NCBI GenBank assembly: GCA_031257115.1
Contig: JAIRPF010000181.1
Span: 1 to 39,163 of the forward strand
Direction of reading: 5' to 3'
From: Accumulibacter sp.
GTDB lineage: Bacteria; Pseudomonadota; Gammaproteobacteria; Burkholderiales; Rhodocyclaceae
Length of the DNA stretch: 39,163 nt
Below are positions 7,395 through 15,770 of the stretch, piece after piece (the stretch's first letter is position 1; each line of letters begins with the position of its first letter). The translations under genes were made by a program, and so were the position numbers. Below the pieces are notes generated by a model. That model saw only the letters and a list, made by a program, of their open reading frames with translations. It did not search any database and was not told where the DNA came from.

Positions 7395-8108
7395 ATGAAG
7401 CCTTATTCTCCAATCGCGCGCGCGTTTTTTCTGTCGCTGGCGTTCTGTTGCGCGGCGGCGCTGGGGCAGGGCGTATACGTGACGCGCGGCCAGAACGGCC
7501 CGGTGTTTTCCGACAAACCACGGCCGGGGGCGAAGGAACTGACGCCGCGGCCGTTGACGGTGATTCCCGCGCCGCCGGACTCCGCGCCAGTGAAGGGCGC
7601 GGGCGCGAAACCGGCGGCGCGGGAACCGCCGGAGGCCGTTCCGCCGTACCGGAGCCTGATGGTCGTCAGACCGGAGGACGGCGGCAGCGTGGCCGGCGAT
7701 ACTTCGCGCCTCGAAATCCGCCTGGCCGCCGATCCTCCGTTGCGGCCGGGCGAGGGCCACGCCTTCGTCGTGCGCGTCGACGAGCGTCTCGTCGACCAGC
7801 GGTTCACGACACCCGAATTCGTGATTCCGCAAGAGTTCTGGCCGGAAGGCTTCCTGCCGTCGAATCGGTATCTGCGGCTCGATGCCGCCATCGTCGACGG
7901 CAACGGCCAAGTAGTGATGCGCGCGCCGCCCGTGAGTTTTCGTTCGCGCCAAGTCCTGCTCCGCCCGCCCGGCTACCCGGTGAATCCGTGGCTCCGTCCC
8001 AAGCCGCAGCCCAAGGCACAGGCACATCCCGCGCCGCCGCCAAAGAAACCGGGTAAACAAACGCGGCGCGACGAGGCGCCGAGAACGCCGCTGCCCGGCA
8101 AAAACTGA
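7395..8108 (+). CDS. Exported DUF4124-like protein of unknown function
   Basis: 237 residues. The ATG at 7395 has GGAGG nine bases upstream, and the product starts with a signal peptide (MKPYSPIARAFFLSLAFCCAAALGQG). The first mature segment, GVYVTRGQNGPVFSDKPRPG, resembles DUF4124, a short beta motif (usually V...DG..VFSD.P) found at the N terminus of many proteobacterial periplasmic proteins. A Pro/Ala-rich spacer follows, then a beta-rich domain of about 120 residues (YRSLMVVRPEDGGSVAGD to VVMRAPPVSF) and a Pro/Lys-rich tail. Betaproteobacteria often carry such a protein near nitrogen-regulation genes; none is present here. The exact role is unknown. Confidence 0.8.
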   Translation: MKPYSPIARAFFLSLAFCCAAALGQGVYVTRGQNGPVFSDKPRPGAKELTPRPLTVIPAPPDSAPVKGAGAKPAAREPPEAVPPYRSLMVVRPEDGGSVAGDTSRLEIRLAADPPLRPGEGHAFVVRVDERLVDQRFTTPEFVIPQEFWPEGFLPSNRYLRLDAAIVDGNGQVVMRAPPVSFRSRQVLLRPPGYPVNPWLRPKPQPKAQAHPAPPPKKPGKQTRRDEAPRTPLPGKN

Positions 8109-8223
8109 AACCGCTCTTTTTCAGCCGAAAAATCCGATTCTCTCCACGCGCTCCGTGGTTAAAGTCCTGTTTTTCACCGCGCCCGCCGCGCCCGCCGCGC
8201 TTGACTGCTTTCCCCAAGCCCGA
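8109..8223. repeat. Short intergenic stretch with module C
   Basis: Positions 8140-8208 carry CGCGCTCCGTGGTTAAAG and CACCGCGCCCGCCGCGCC, module C-type sequence between the convergent genes that end at 8108 and 8224. Nothing else is seen. Confidence 0.4.
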
Positions 8224-8784
8224 TCAGGAGAATCCGGGCAGCCAGGGGGTGTGGTGATGGTGCGTCACCGGTTCGATCGTTCCTTGGAACAGGGCTTCGA
8301 TGACGGGGGGTTCCCGCCAGGCGTTGTCCATGAACGTCAGCCCGGCTTCCTCGACCAGCCGGCCCCGCCAGTAGTGGTTCGACACCTCGTCGAGCGTCGC
8401 CAGATTGAGACTGTGCGGCAGGCGCAGGTAGTCGAGCCAGCTCGAATCGTGGAACGAGACGACGTAAGCGCCCCGGCTGCGCGCGGGGACGAGGTGTTTG
8501 CCAAAAACCCGCGTGGGATGCTTGGCCCGGAAATTCTCCGCGTCGACGCGCGTGGCGAAAAACAAAAGCGCGTGCAGGCGGCTGGGAAATTCCTTGAACA
8601 GGCGCTGGCGGTAATACTCCAAGTGGTATTCCGCGAAATAGTTCTGGACGGTGGTGAAATTGTCCTCGGGCAGCGGCAGGTTGAACGGATTGGACGAGAA
8701 AACGTCCCAGCCGGGAATCTCGGCGTCGGTGTCCAGCCACGCATAGAGTTCGATGGGCGCGGAATCTCGAATCAGATGGTCCAT
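8224..8784 (-). CDS. Conserved-looking protein of unknown function
   Basis: 186 residues from ATG 8784 (MDHLIRDSAPIELYAWLDTD). A TTG at 8817 could extend it by 11 codons. The protein looks soluble, with many aromatic residues and no signal peptide or membrane segment. Noticeable stretches are NYFAEYHLEYYRQRLFKEFP, SRLHALLFFATRVDAENFR, VVSFHDSSWLDYLRLP and a His-rich end EPVTHHHHTPWLPGFS. Base composition at third positions looks like the neighbouring genes, which supports real coding. I do not recognise the family with certainty, although it has the look of the small DUF2441-type proteins. It is convergent with the DUF4124-like gene. Confidence 0.7.
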   Translation of the reverse strand: MDHLIRDSAPIELYAWLDTDAEIPGWDVFSSNPFNLPLPEDNFTTVQNYFAEYHLEYYRQRLFKEFPSRLHALLFFATRVDAENFRAKHPTRVFGKHLVPARSRGAYVVSFHDSSWLDYLRLPHSLNLATLDEVSNHYWRGRLVEEAGLTFMDNAWREPPVIEALFQGTIEPVTHHHHTPWLPGFS

Positions 8785-9024
8785 GTCCGTTGCCGACCGT
8801 GCGGCGGGAAAGCGCAAACAGATCGGTCAATGTAACACCAAACGGCGAACGGAAAAACCACGGTTTCGTTCCGGGGTGTTTTCGGTCGTGGAACGCGCTT
8901 CCGTTGTCCCAGCCCGAAAGACCATGAACCCAAAAATGGAGCGCGGGCATCTTGCTCACTGCGCTCATTCCGGCGCGAAGCGCCGTGGCCAAAAGATTTT
9001 CGCCTCCCGCCGTGGCCGGGGTTT
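8785..9024. other. Intergenic region, little recognisable
   Basis: In these 240 bp there is only a linking-module fragment at about 8969-8985 (ATTCCGGCGCGAAGCGCC) and the phrase AATGGAGCGCGGGC, which recurs inverted at 21000-21020. No gene is supported. Confidence 0.4.
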
Positions 9025-9801
9025 TCACAGCCGGTAGCAATAGAGCCGCGTTTTCCTCGCGTCGCCGACTTCGATTTCGGCGCTGGCTTCGACCTCCGGC
9101 ACGGGAAAGCTGTTGCTTATGAACAGCGCGCCCGGACGCATTTCGCTTTTGACCTTGAGCCACAGGCGGCTCATCGGCGCGGGGGACAGAAAGGCGTAAG
9201 CGACGCCGTATTCGGCCAGCGAAACGTCCCAGAGACTGCCCAGCCTCCAGTGGCAGTTCGGCAGCCTTGCCGCGCGCAGAAAGCCGATCGCCCACGGAAG
9301 ATACGAGTTTTCGACGCAGGAGATGTGGACGTCTTTCAGCGCCCTGGCGAGCGCGCAGGCGAGACCGCCCGCGCCGGCGCCGAGATCGACGATCTTCCCG
9401 GCGGACTCGCCGGCGAGCAGTCCGGCCAGCGCCTGGGTGGTTTCCCGGCTCGACAGGTACAGCGGAACCCGGCTCGTCAGCGCGCCGCGATAGACGAGAA
9501 ACGTCAGCGCGAAAGCCGCCAGATACCATCCTGGATCGATGTTCAGCCCGGAAAGGAGGACGGCGGCGGGCGCGAACAGCGCGTGAATGATCCGCCACCA
9601 CCAGAATTGGCGGGTCAGACAGGCGAACAGAAAAGCCAGCGATCCGATCAGGAGCGAGGTTTCGAGCCACGGCAGCGGCTGTTGGCGAAACAGGCAATAC
9701 GGCCAAGCGACGCCAAGGACGGCGAAAATCGCCGCGCCCTGGAGCGCCAGCTGCCTCGGATACGGCGAATCCGTCCGGGGAGAGGGTGAATCGTCATTCA
9801 T
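9025..9801 (-). CDS. Membrane-anchored class I SAM-dependent methyltransferase
   Basis: 258 residues. The N-terminal part has about three hydrophobic segments (LALQGAAIFAVLGVAWPYCL, LLIGSLAFLFACL, WYLAAFALTFLVY). The C-terminal half is a Rossmann methyltransferase. Motif I is IVDLGAGAGGLACALAR, the acidic end of strand two is SCVENSYLPW, and the post-motif strands are AYAFLSPAPM and GALFISNSFPVPE. The acceptor substrate is unknown. The product probably sits in the inner membrane with the catalytic domain in the cytoplasm. No operon partner is visible; it is divergent from a repeat-filled gap. Confidence 0.85.
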   Translation of the reverse strand: MNDDSPSPRTDSPYPRQLALQGAAIFAVLGVAWPYCLFRQQPLPWLETSLLIGSLAFLFACLTRQFWWWRIIHALFAPAAVLLSGLNIDPGWYLAAFALTFLVYRGALTSRVPLYLSSRETTQALAGLLAGESAGKIVDLGAGAGGLACALARALKDVHISCVENSYLPWAIGFLRAARLPNCHWRLGSLWDVSLAEYGVAYAFLSPAPMSRLWLKVKSEMRPGALFISNSFPVPEVEASAEIEVGDARKTRLYCYRL

Positions 9802-10440
9802 GCGGAAAATAACCCGGAGTCATTTCGTCTCGTCTCGTTTCGTCTCGATCGTCCGCGCATCCTGCCGCGAAAGAATCGAAACCGCAACGGGCACGACGGG
9901 AAATCGGGAAAACCACTGAATCACGGTGGGATCGGCGAAAGGCGAAAATACGCCAACTACGGTGAACACGGGGGAAAATCTGAAGGAAGATGGACGAGCA
10001 CGACGAAAAACAAAGAAAAACCGTCATTTCCGCGAAAGCGAGAATCCAGCGCGTACCTTTCGGCGCGAAGCGCCGCAAACCAAGCCTCTCTTTTGAGAGA
10101 GATGGCCCACGGCGAAGCCGCAAGTCGGAAGGAGTCGGGCGGTTGAGTTGCTGGCGTGGATGTTTGATGAACGACCTAGATTTTGGTGATCGAGGGGGGA
10201 TAGTTTTCTGTTCATCCGCGTTTGATGATTCAACTGCCCAACTCCTTTCGTTACGCCTTCGGCGTAACACTTCCCTCACGAGGGAGGCTTGGCTTGCGGC
10301 GCTTCGCGCCAGAGCGGGACTTTCTTTGCCACGCTTTGGCGCGACATCTCCTTCAGGGGGAGATGGCCCGCGCGACAGCGCGGGGCGGGGAGGCCGGGCT
10401 TGCGGGTTTTTGGCCGTGATCCATCGAGATCCTTTGAGAA
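9802..10440. repeat. Intergenic repeat mosaic upstream of the sugar-acid operon
   Basis: No gene. Module C-type sequence lies at about 9890-10020. A degenerate module B lies at 10026-10045 (ATTTCCGCGAAAGCGAGAAT), followed by the linking hairpin and a forward module A (10085-10150). An inverted module A lies at about 10230-10290 (ACGCCTTCGGCGT, CCCTCACGAGGG) with linking-hairpin sequence to about 10310. A third hairpin of the type CTCCTTCAGGGGGAG lies at about 10348-10390. A 5-bp repeat occupies 9823-9847. Confidence 0.6.
9823..9847. repeat. Five tandem 5-bp units (TTTCG/TCTCG)
   Basis: TTTCG TCTCG TCTCG TTTCG TCTCG lies just upstream of the methyltransferase start on the opposite strand. It could be a slippage-prone microsatellite; no role is claimed. 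Confidence 0.6.
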
Positions 10441-10497
10441 TTGTACAAATCGCGTGGATGGGCGTATCGTTTCGCGGGCGGATGTTTAACGGTACAC
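10441..10497 (+). promoter_or_regulatory. Candidate promoter and LacI-type operator of the sugar-acid operon
   Basis: TTGTAC at 10441-10446 and TATCGT at 10465-10470 are separated by 18 bp and could serve as -35 and -10. Just downstream, GTTTAACGGTACAC (10484-10497) is an imperfect palindrome centred on CG, the layout of LacI-family operators. A LacI-family gene closes this operon (14355-15404), so autoregulation through this site is a reasonable guess. The assignment is by eye and weak. Confidence 0.3.
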
Positions 10498-10637
10498 GCG
10501 CCGTTCGATGTTGGCGGCGGCGAGGTATTCGGCGGGCGGGCGCTTCAATGGGGGGAAATGCCGGGCGATTTTGCGCGGCGCTCGCCGGAGAGCCGGATTT
10601 TTCAAACGTTTCAGTCTTTTTATCGGGAGGCAGGGTC

Positions 10638-11399
10638 ATGGGATCGCTGATTGGCAAGCGCGCGCTGGTGACGGCGGGAGGACAGGGAATCGGCAAGGCG
10701 ATCGTGAAAGGATTGCTCGAAGCCGGATGCGACGTCGCCGTTCATTACCATTCCAACGAACGGGGCGCGCGGGAGATCGTCGCGCTGGCCGAGTCGGTCG
10801 GGCGCAAGGCGCGCTGTTTCCAGGCGGATCTGACCGCCGACTCCGCCGCGGCCCGGACGGTCGACCAGGCCGCGGATTTTCTCGGCGGACTGGATGTCCT
10901 GGTTAACAACGCCGGAGGACTGGTGGCGCGCCGGGTTCTCGGCGAGGTGGATCCGTCGTTCTGGCGGCAGGTTCTCGACGTCAACATGACCTCAATGCTG
11001 CTGGTGACGCGCGCGGCCGCGCCGTATCTCGCCAGGGCCGGCGGCGCTTCCATCGTCAACATCGCGTCGCTGGCCGGCCGCAAGGGCGGGCACCCCGGCT
11101 CGCTCGCCTACTCGACCGCCAAGGGCGCGGCGCTGACGTTCACCCGCGCCCTGTCCAACGAACTGGCGCCCCAGGGCATCCGCGTCAACGCGGTGGCTCC
11201 GGGCCTGATCCTCGGCACCAGTTTCCACGACACCCACACGACCAGGGAATCCGCCGAGGAAACGATCCGGGGAATCCCGCTGGCCCGCGCCGGCGGCGTC
11301 GACGACGTCGCCCGCCCCGTCGTCTTCCTGGCCTCGGAATACGACGGATTCATCACCGGAATCACGCTGGACATCAACGGCGGCGTCTACTGCGCCTGA
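10638..11399 (+). CDS. SDR-family oxidoreductase (FabG-like)
   Basis: 253 residues. It is an NAD(P)-dependent dehydrogenase or reductase of the classical short-chain family. The cofactor loop is VTAGGQGIGKAI near the N terminus, NNAG follows at about residue 90, and the catalytic Ser (NIASLAGRKGG), Tyr and Lys (AYSTAKGA) are present. The C terminus (GITLDINGGVYCA) is typical. ATG 10638 has GGGAGG upstream; the frame is open for a further 216 codons upstream, but those cover repeats and cannot be coding. It is the first gene of a cluster with a sugar-acid dehydratase, a Zn-dehydrogenase and a LacI regulator, so it probably oxidises a sugar acid or reduces a keto acid. The exact substrate is unknown. 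Confidence 0.92.
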   Translation: MGSLIGKRALVTAGGQGIGKAIVKGLLEAGCDVAVHYHSNERGAREIVALAESVGRKARCFQADLTADSAAARTVDQAADFLGGLDVLVNNAGGLVARRVLGEVDPSFWRQVLDVNMTSMLLVTRAAAPYLARAGGASIVNIASLAGRKGGHPGSLAYSTAKGAALTFTRALSNELAPQGIRVNAVAPGLILGTSFHDTHTTRESAEETIRGIPLARAGGVDDVARPVVFLASEYDGFITGITLDINGGVYCA

Positions 11400-11440
11400 C
11401 CGCCTCCGGCGGAAAGACGAACGCATTCGGGAGAAATGAA

Positions 11441-13096
11441 ATGATAAGGAACTGGAACGAAGAATCGCTGGATCACCGCAACGCCCTGCTCTACGCAATG
11501 GGCATTTCCGGGGAAGACGCCAGGCGTCCGGTCATCGGACTCGTCAATTCCTGGAATGAAATGAATCCCGGCCATTTTCCTTTCAGGGAAGTGATTCCCC
11601 TGATGAAAGAGACCATCCACGAAGCGGGCGGTCTGGCGCTGGAGTTGCCCATTTCGGGGATTTGCGACGGCATTTGCTCGAATACGCCGGGCGATCGCTA
11701 CACGTTGCCGGCCCGCGATCTGGTTTCCTCGGAAGTGGAAACGACCGCCGAACTGAACATGCTCGAAGGCATGGTCGTCATGGCGACCTGCGACAAGGTG
11801 GTGCCCGGCATGATCATGGGCGCCTTGCGGGTCGACATTCCCACGGTGATGTTCACCGGCGGCTACATGCTGCCCGGCGAACACCACGGGAAAATGCTGA
11901 CCCTGACCCATACCAAGCAAGCCTATGCCGCCTAGGTTGCCGGAGACATTCCCCGCGAAGAATACAAGGCGATCGTGCGCAACGCCTGCCCCACGCCCGG
12001 CGCGTGCCCCTTCATGGGAACGGCCAACACCATGTGCGCCTGTGCCGAGGTGCTGGGGCTTTCGCCCGACGGCAACGCCAGCGTGCGCAGCCAGAGCGCG
12101 GAGTGGCGGGAGATGGCCCGGCGGGCCGCGCTGCGCATCGTGGAAGCGGTGAAAAAGGAGGAGCGCCCTTCCGGCTTCATCACCCGGAGCAGTTTTGAAA
12201 ACGCGGTGCGCTACATGATGGCCACCGGCGGTTCCTCCAACAGTCTCCTGCACATTCCGGCCATGGCCCGGCAGATGGGTTTCGACATCACCCCCGAAAC
12301 CTTCGACGCGCTGAGCCGCGAAGTGCCGGTGCTGAACAGCATCTACCCCAGCCACAAGACCCATACCATGGTCGAATTCTCGCGGGCCGGCGGTCTGGGC
12401 GCGGTGCTGAAGGAACTGGTCCGGGCCGGCAAGATCGACGCTTCCGCCAGGGGGCTGTTCGGCGACATCGGGGAACGGGCGGAAAAGGCGGTGAACGGAA
12501 ATGCCGAAGTGATACGCCCGGCGAGCGACCCCATCCATCCCCAGGGCGGTCTCGCCGTGCTCCACGGCAACATCGGCACGGAAAGCGCCATCGTCAAGTT
12601 CAGCGCCGTGGACGAGGCGGCCTGGAAATTTTCCGGCAAGGCCAGGGTCTACGATTCCCAGGACGATGCCTGGAACGCCATCCTGAAAGACGAGATCGTC
12701 GCGGGCGACGTGGTCGTCATCCGCTACGAAGGGCCGAGGGGTTCGCCGGGAATGCCGCACATGGAAACCTTCATGGCCGCCGTTCTGGGCAAGGGCCTGG
12801 GAACGAAGATCGCCCTGGTTTCGGACGGGCGCTTTTCCGGCGCCACCGGCGGACTGGCCATCGGCCACGTGAGTCCCGAAGCCTACGAAGGCGGCAACAT
12901 CGCCTTCATCCGGGACGGCGACGCGATCCACATCGACATCGAAGCGCGCCGCCTGGATGTCGAGGTCGGCGAGGAAGAATTCAGGCGGCGGCGGGAAGGC
13001 TTCGTTCCGGTCGAAAAGCCCGCGACGGGCTGGCTGGCCCTGTATCGGAAAAACACCACCTCGGCGCACAGGGGCGCCACGGTTTTCTGGGACTGA
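11441..13096 (+). pseudogene. IlvD/EDD-family sugar-acid dehydratase interrupted by an in-frame amber codon
   Basis: A single frame of 551 codons, full length for the family, broken only by TAG at 11933-11935 (codon 165). Dehydratases of this family use a [2Fe-2S] cluster to convert sugar acids (or dihydroxy acids) to 2-keto-3-deoxy acids. Before the stop are PISGICDGICSNTPGDRYT (C75, C79) and VVMATCDKVVPGMIMG (C117). After it come [18 protein letters not shown] (C189), [49 protein letters not shown] and [21 protein letters not shown], all family-typical. The residues around the amber ([24 protein letters not shown]) match the normal, variable linker between conserved blocks, so one sense codon has simply become TAG. 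The start has GGGAG upstream and lies 41 bp after the SDR. As read normally, the product would be a 164-residue fragment lacking the third cluster ligand. Either this is a fresh nonsense mutation or the codon is suppressed. Confidence 0.9.
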
Positions 13097-13302
13097 ACGG
13101 GAGAACCACGGTCCCCGGAACTTGTCTCAAGGGAATTCGGGGATAGCGCCGGACACGCGGAAATTCCGGCCGGAACCGGCGGAATCTCTCTCCCGGACGC
13201 CGGGCGGGCGGCCGTTTCCCCGGCGAAACGGCGGGATGACCGCTTCGCCCGCCGATGAATCGACCAGAAGAGGCCGGAAAAGACGGAAAAAGGCAAGACA
13301 GG
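13097..13302. other. Intra-operon gap without repeats
   Basis: There are 206 bp between the dehydratase and the dehydrogenase, with no module A, B or C. A GGCCGGAACCGGC-type inverted sequence lies near 13165-13185. No gene or promoter is recognised. Confidence 0.35.
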
Positions 13303-14304
13303 ATGAAAGAACTTTTCAGGAATCGCCTTGGGAGAGTCGTCAGTCCCGGAGTGACGGATTTCATCGAGCGGCCGGTCATGGCGCCGGCGGACGACGAAGT
13401 GGTGGTAAAAATCGCCGCGAGCGCGATTTGCGGCAGCGACCTGCACATCTTTTCGGGCAGGCACCCCTCGGTTCCCCTCCCGGTCACCATCGGCCACGAG
13501 TTTTCGGGCCGCGTCGTCGCCCTGGGCAAGGATGTCGCCAGGGTCAGGGCGGGCGACCGCATAACGGTGGAGCCTTGTATCGTCCGCGGCCAATGCGACG
13601 CCTGCCTCCACGGCGATTACGGCTATTGCGAACGCATCAGCTTCACCTACCGGAACGGCGACGGCGCCATGGCCGATTACATCACCGTCAAGGAAGCCCA
13701 CGCGCACCTCCTGCCGCCGCGCCTGAGCGACGCCGCCGGCGCCCTGATCGAACCCCTGTCCGTGGCGACCCACGCGGTACGCCGCGCCGGCGTCGGGCTT
13801 GGGGAGAAGGTTCTCGTCATTGGCGCCGGCGCCATCGGCATCCTCGTCGCCGCCTTGTGCCGGCTGAGCGGCGCGGCGGAAGTCGCGGTCTGCGACCATT
13901 CCGCGTCCCGCCTGAGGGTGGCGAAAGAATTCGGCGCGAGCCACGCCATCGACCCCAGGGACGGCGGGGGACTCGAAGAGGCCGCGCGGGAAATTTCCGG
14001 CGGGGCCGGCATGGACAAAACCTTCGAATGCGTGGGCAAGGAAGGCACCTTCATTCAGGCCATGACCAGCCTTCGGCGGAACGGTCTCGCCACCATCGTC
14101 GGAATTTTCGAGAAACCGGACATCACCATCGACGCCATGCGTTTCATCAACCATGAAATCAGGGTGCAAGGCTCCCAGGGCTACTGCTGGGATTTTCCGA
14201 TAGCCCTGAAAATGTCGGAGCGGATCGACCTCGAAAAGCTCGTGACCCACGTATTCCCCCTCGAAGAACTCCAGAAAGCCCTCGAAACGTGCGCTTCCCC
14301 CTAG
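13303..14304 (+). CDS. Zinc-dependent alcohol/polyol dehydrogenase, C terminus cut by an amber codon
   Basis: 333 residues to the TAG at 14302-14304. It is an MDR-family dehydrogenase (sorbitol/threonine dehydrogenase type) that likely oxidises a polyol or sugar acid with NAD(P). The catalytic Zn region is AICGSDLHIFSG (C43) and TIGHEFSG (H65, E66). The Rossmann motif is VLVIGAGAIGILVAAL. The structural-zinc lobe reads EPCIVRGQCDACLHGDYGYC: C98, C101 and C109 are present, but the usual first ligand is R95 (CGC at 13585, one transition from TGC). After TAG the same frame continues AESIKVILKP and stops at TGA 14335-14337, which overlaps the LacI reading frame by ATGA. SIKVILKP is the normal family end. 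The missing final strand may be tolerated. ATG 13303 is preferred; 13255 is an alternative. Confidence 0.88.
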   Translation: MKELFRNRLGRVVSPGVTDFIERPVMAPADDEVVVKIAASAICGSDLHIFSGRHPSVPLPVTIGHEFSGRVVALGKDVARVRAGDRITVEPCIVRGQCDACLHGDYGYCERISFTYRNGDGAMADYITVKEAHAHLLPPRLSDAAGALIEPLSVATHAVRRAGVGLGEKVLVIGAGAIGILVAALCRLSGAAEVAVCDHSASRLRVAKEFGASHAIDPRDGGGLEEAAREISGGAGMDKTFECVGKEGTFIQAMTSLRRNGLATIVGIFEKPDITIDAMRFINHEIRVQGSQGYCWDFPIALKMSERIDLEKLVTHVFPLEELQKALETCASP

Positions 14305-14354
14305 GCGGAGAGCATCAAGGTCATCCTGAAACCATGAAAGAAGGAGCGCTTCCC

Positions 14355-15404
14355 GTGGCCACCATTCAAGACGTCGCATCCCGTTCGGGCGTATCCGTCA
14401 CGACGGTTTCCAATCTGCTGAACGGGCGAACCAACCGGATGAGCCAGGCGACCCTGGAGAAAGTCCGGTCGACCATCGCCGAGCTGAACTACCGGCCCAG
14501 CCACGCGGCGCGGCAATTGAAAACGGGCCGGATTCCGGTGCTCGGACTGCTCGTCCCGTCGATCGTCAATCCCATGTTCGCTTTTTTCGCGCGCGAAATA
14601 GAAATCGTCGCCAGGAAAAAATACGGCTACCGGATTTTCCTGGGAAACACGTACCGGCAAAAAACGGAGGAAACGATTTTCCTGGAGGACCTCCTGTCGC
14701 ATGGCGTGCGGGGCGCCATCGTCGTCTCCTCGCTGGCCGACCAAAGCCACTTCCGGGACGCGATCGAGCGGGGACTGAACATCGTCAACTACGACTGCCG
14801 GTCGACCGGGGACGACGCGGCGAAGATCGGCGCCGACAACGTATCGATGGACAACCACTGGGCCGGCAGGATCGCCGCCCAGAGCCTGATCGACGCCGGC
14901 TGCCGGCGTCTCGCCTTCGCCACGGCATCGGGCCGGACGACCAGCAGGCGCGACAAGATCGCCGGCTTCCTGGCGGCGGCCCGGGACGCCGGGCTTGCAA
15001 AGGAAGCGCGGGTCATCGAGGGCAAGGCGCAATCGGCCTATGGGGATACCGAACTGACCGAGCTGGGGAAAAATCTGGCGCGGGAAATCGCCACGACGCC
15101 GGGCGGGCGGCCGGACGGCGTGGTGGCGGTCAACGACATGCTGGCGATCGGCATGATCGCGGGATTCCGGGAACACGACGTCCGCGTCCCGGACGACATT
15201 TCGCTCGCCGGCATCGACGACATGGCGTTTTCCTCGCTCGTCAGCCCGGCCATCACCACCGTGCGCCCGCCCGTCGGGGAAATGGCCGAACTGGCCGTGC
15301 ACCGCCTGATGGCGCGGATGGAAGACCCGAAGCTACCCGCCAAAGATTTTCTCTTCACGCCAACGCTCGTGCGCCGGCAATCCGTGGCCGGCGTCGGCGG
15401 GTAG
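14355..15404 (+). CDS. LacI-family transcriptional regulator
   Basis: 349 residues. It is a local repressor, probably of the sugar-acid operon. The N-terminal helix-turn-helix is classic (ATIQDVASRSGVSVTTVSNL, then hinge RPSHAARQLKTGR). The effector domain follows (VLGLLVPSIVNPMFAFFARE, VAVNDMLAIGMIAGFREH, SLAGIDDMAFSSLVSPAITT). GTG 14355 is preferred because GAAGGAG lies eight bases upstream and the protein then starts as LacI proteins usually do (MATIQDVA). An ATG at 14334 would add MKEGALP and overlaps the ancestral dehydrogenase TGA by four bases. It ends in a TAG at a natural family end, so this TAG is taken as a true stop. Confidence 0.93.
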   Translation: MATIQDVASRSGVSVTTVSNLLNGRTNRMSQATLEKVRSTIAELNYRPSHAARQLKTGRIPVLGLLVPSIVNPMFAFFAREIEIVARKKYGYRIFLGNTYRQKTEETIFLEDLLSHGVRGAIVVSSLADQSHFRDAIERGLNIVNYDCRSTGDDAAKIGADNVSMDNHWAGRIAAQSLIDAGCRRLAFATASGRTTSRRDKIAGFLAAARDAGLAKEARVIEGKAQSAYGDTELTELGKNLAREIATTPGGRPDGVVAVNDMLAIGMIAGFREHDVRVPDDISLAGIDDMAFSSLVSPAITTVRPPVGEMAELAVHRLMARMEDPKLPAKDFLFTPTLVRRQSVAGVGG

Positions 15405-15770
15405 GCGGCCGGGGATCAAACGGGCGTGATCCAATCAAAGCCTTTCTCTTGAAATAAGCGGCCCGCGCGGCGGTCTCGACTCGCGCGAAGCGTTCCGGAC
15501 AAGCATCCCTCTCAAGGGAGGCGGATCGCGCGATAGCGCGTTTTTGAATCGAACGCCCGCGAATCCCCGTCATTTCCTCGACAAGCGGAAATCCGGTTCG
15601 CCGTTGCTCTCGCAGCCTCGCTGTCTCGCCGGCTCCGTCGCCATCGTCATTCCCGCGAAAGCGGGAATCCAGCGCGTACATCCCGGCGCGAAGCGCCGCA
15701 AGCCGATCCCCCCGCCCAACTTCCTCCGTCACGCCTTCGGCGCGACACCCCCCTCGGGAGGGAGGCTTGC
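15405..15770. repeat. Repeat mosaic downstream of the LacI gene
   Basis: No gene. A module A hairpin (CCCTCTCAAGGGAGG with GCGCGATAGCGCG) at about 15508-15545 is followed by the TTTTTGAATCGAACGCCCGCGAATCCCCGTCAT junction that also frames the 20-bp array at 36430. A module B palindrome lies at 15649-15668, a linking hairpin at 15683-15700 and an inverted module A at about 15720-15770 ending GGGAGGCTTGC. Confidence 0.6.

Noticed and set aside
11441-14337. Genome-wide reassignment of TAG to a sense codon
   Set aside because: TAG ends the HU gene just before a strong terminator, and also ends ctpA, the 29792-30217 gene and the LacI gene at natural positions. Suppression or mutation remains possible.
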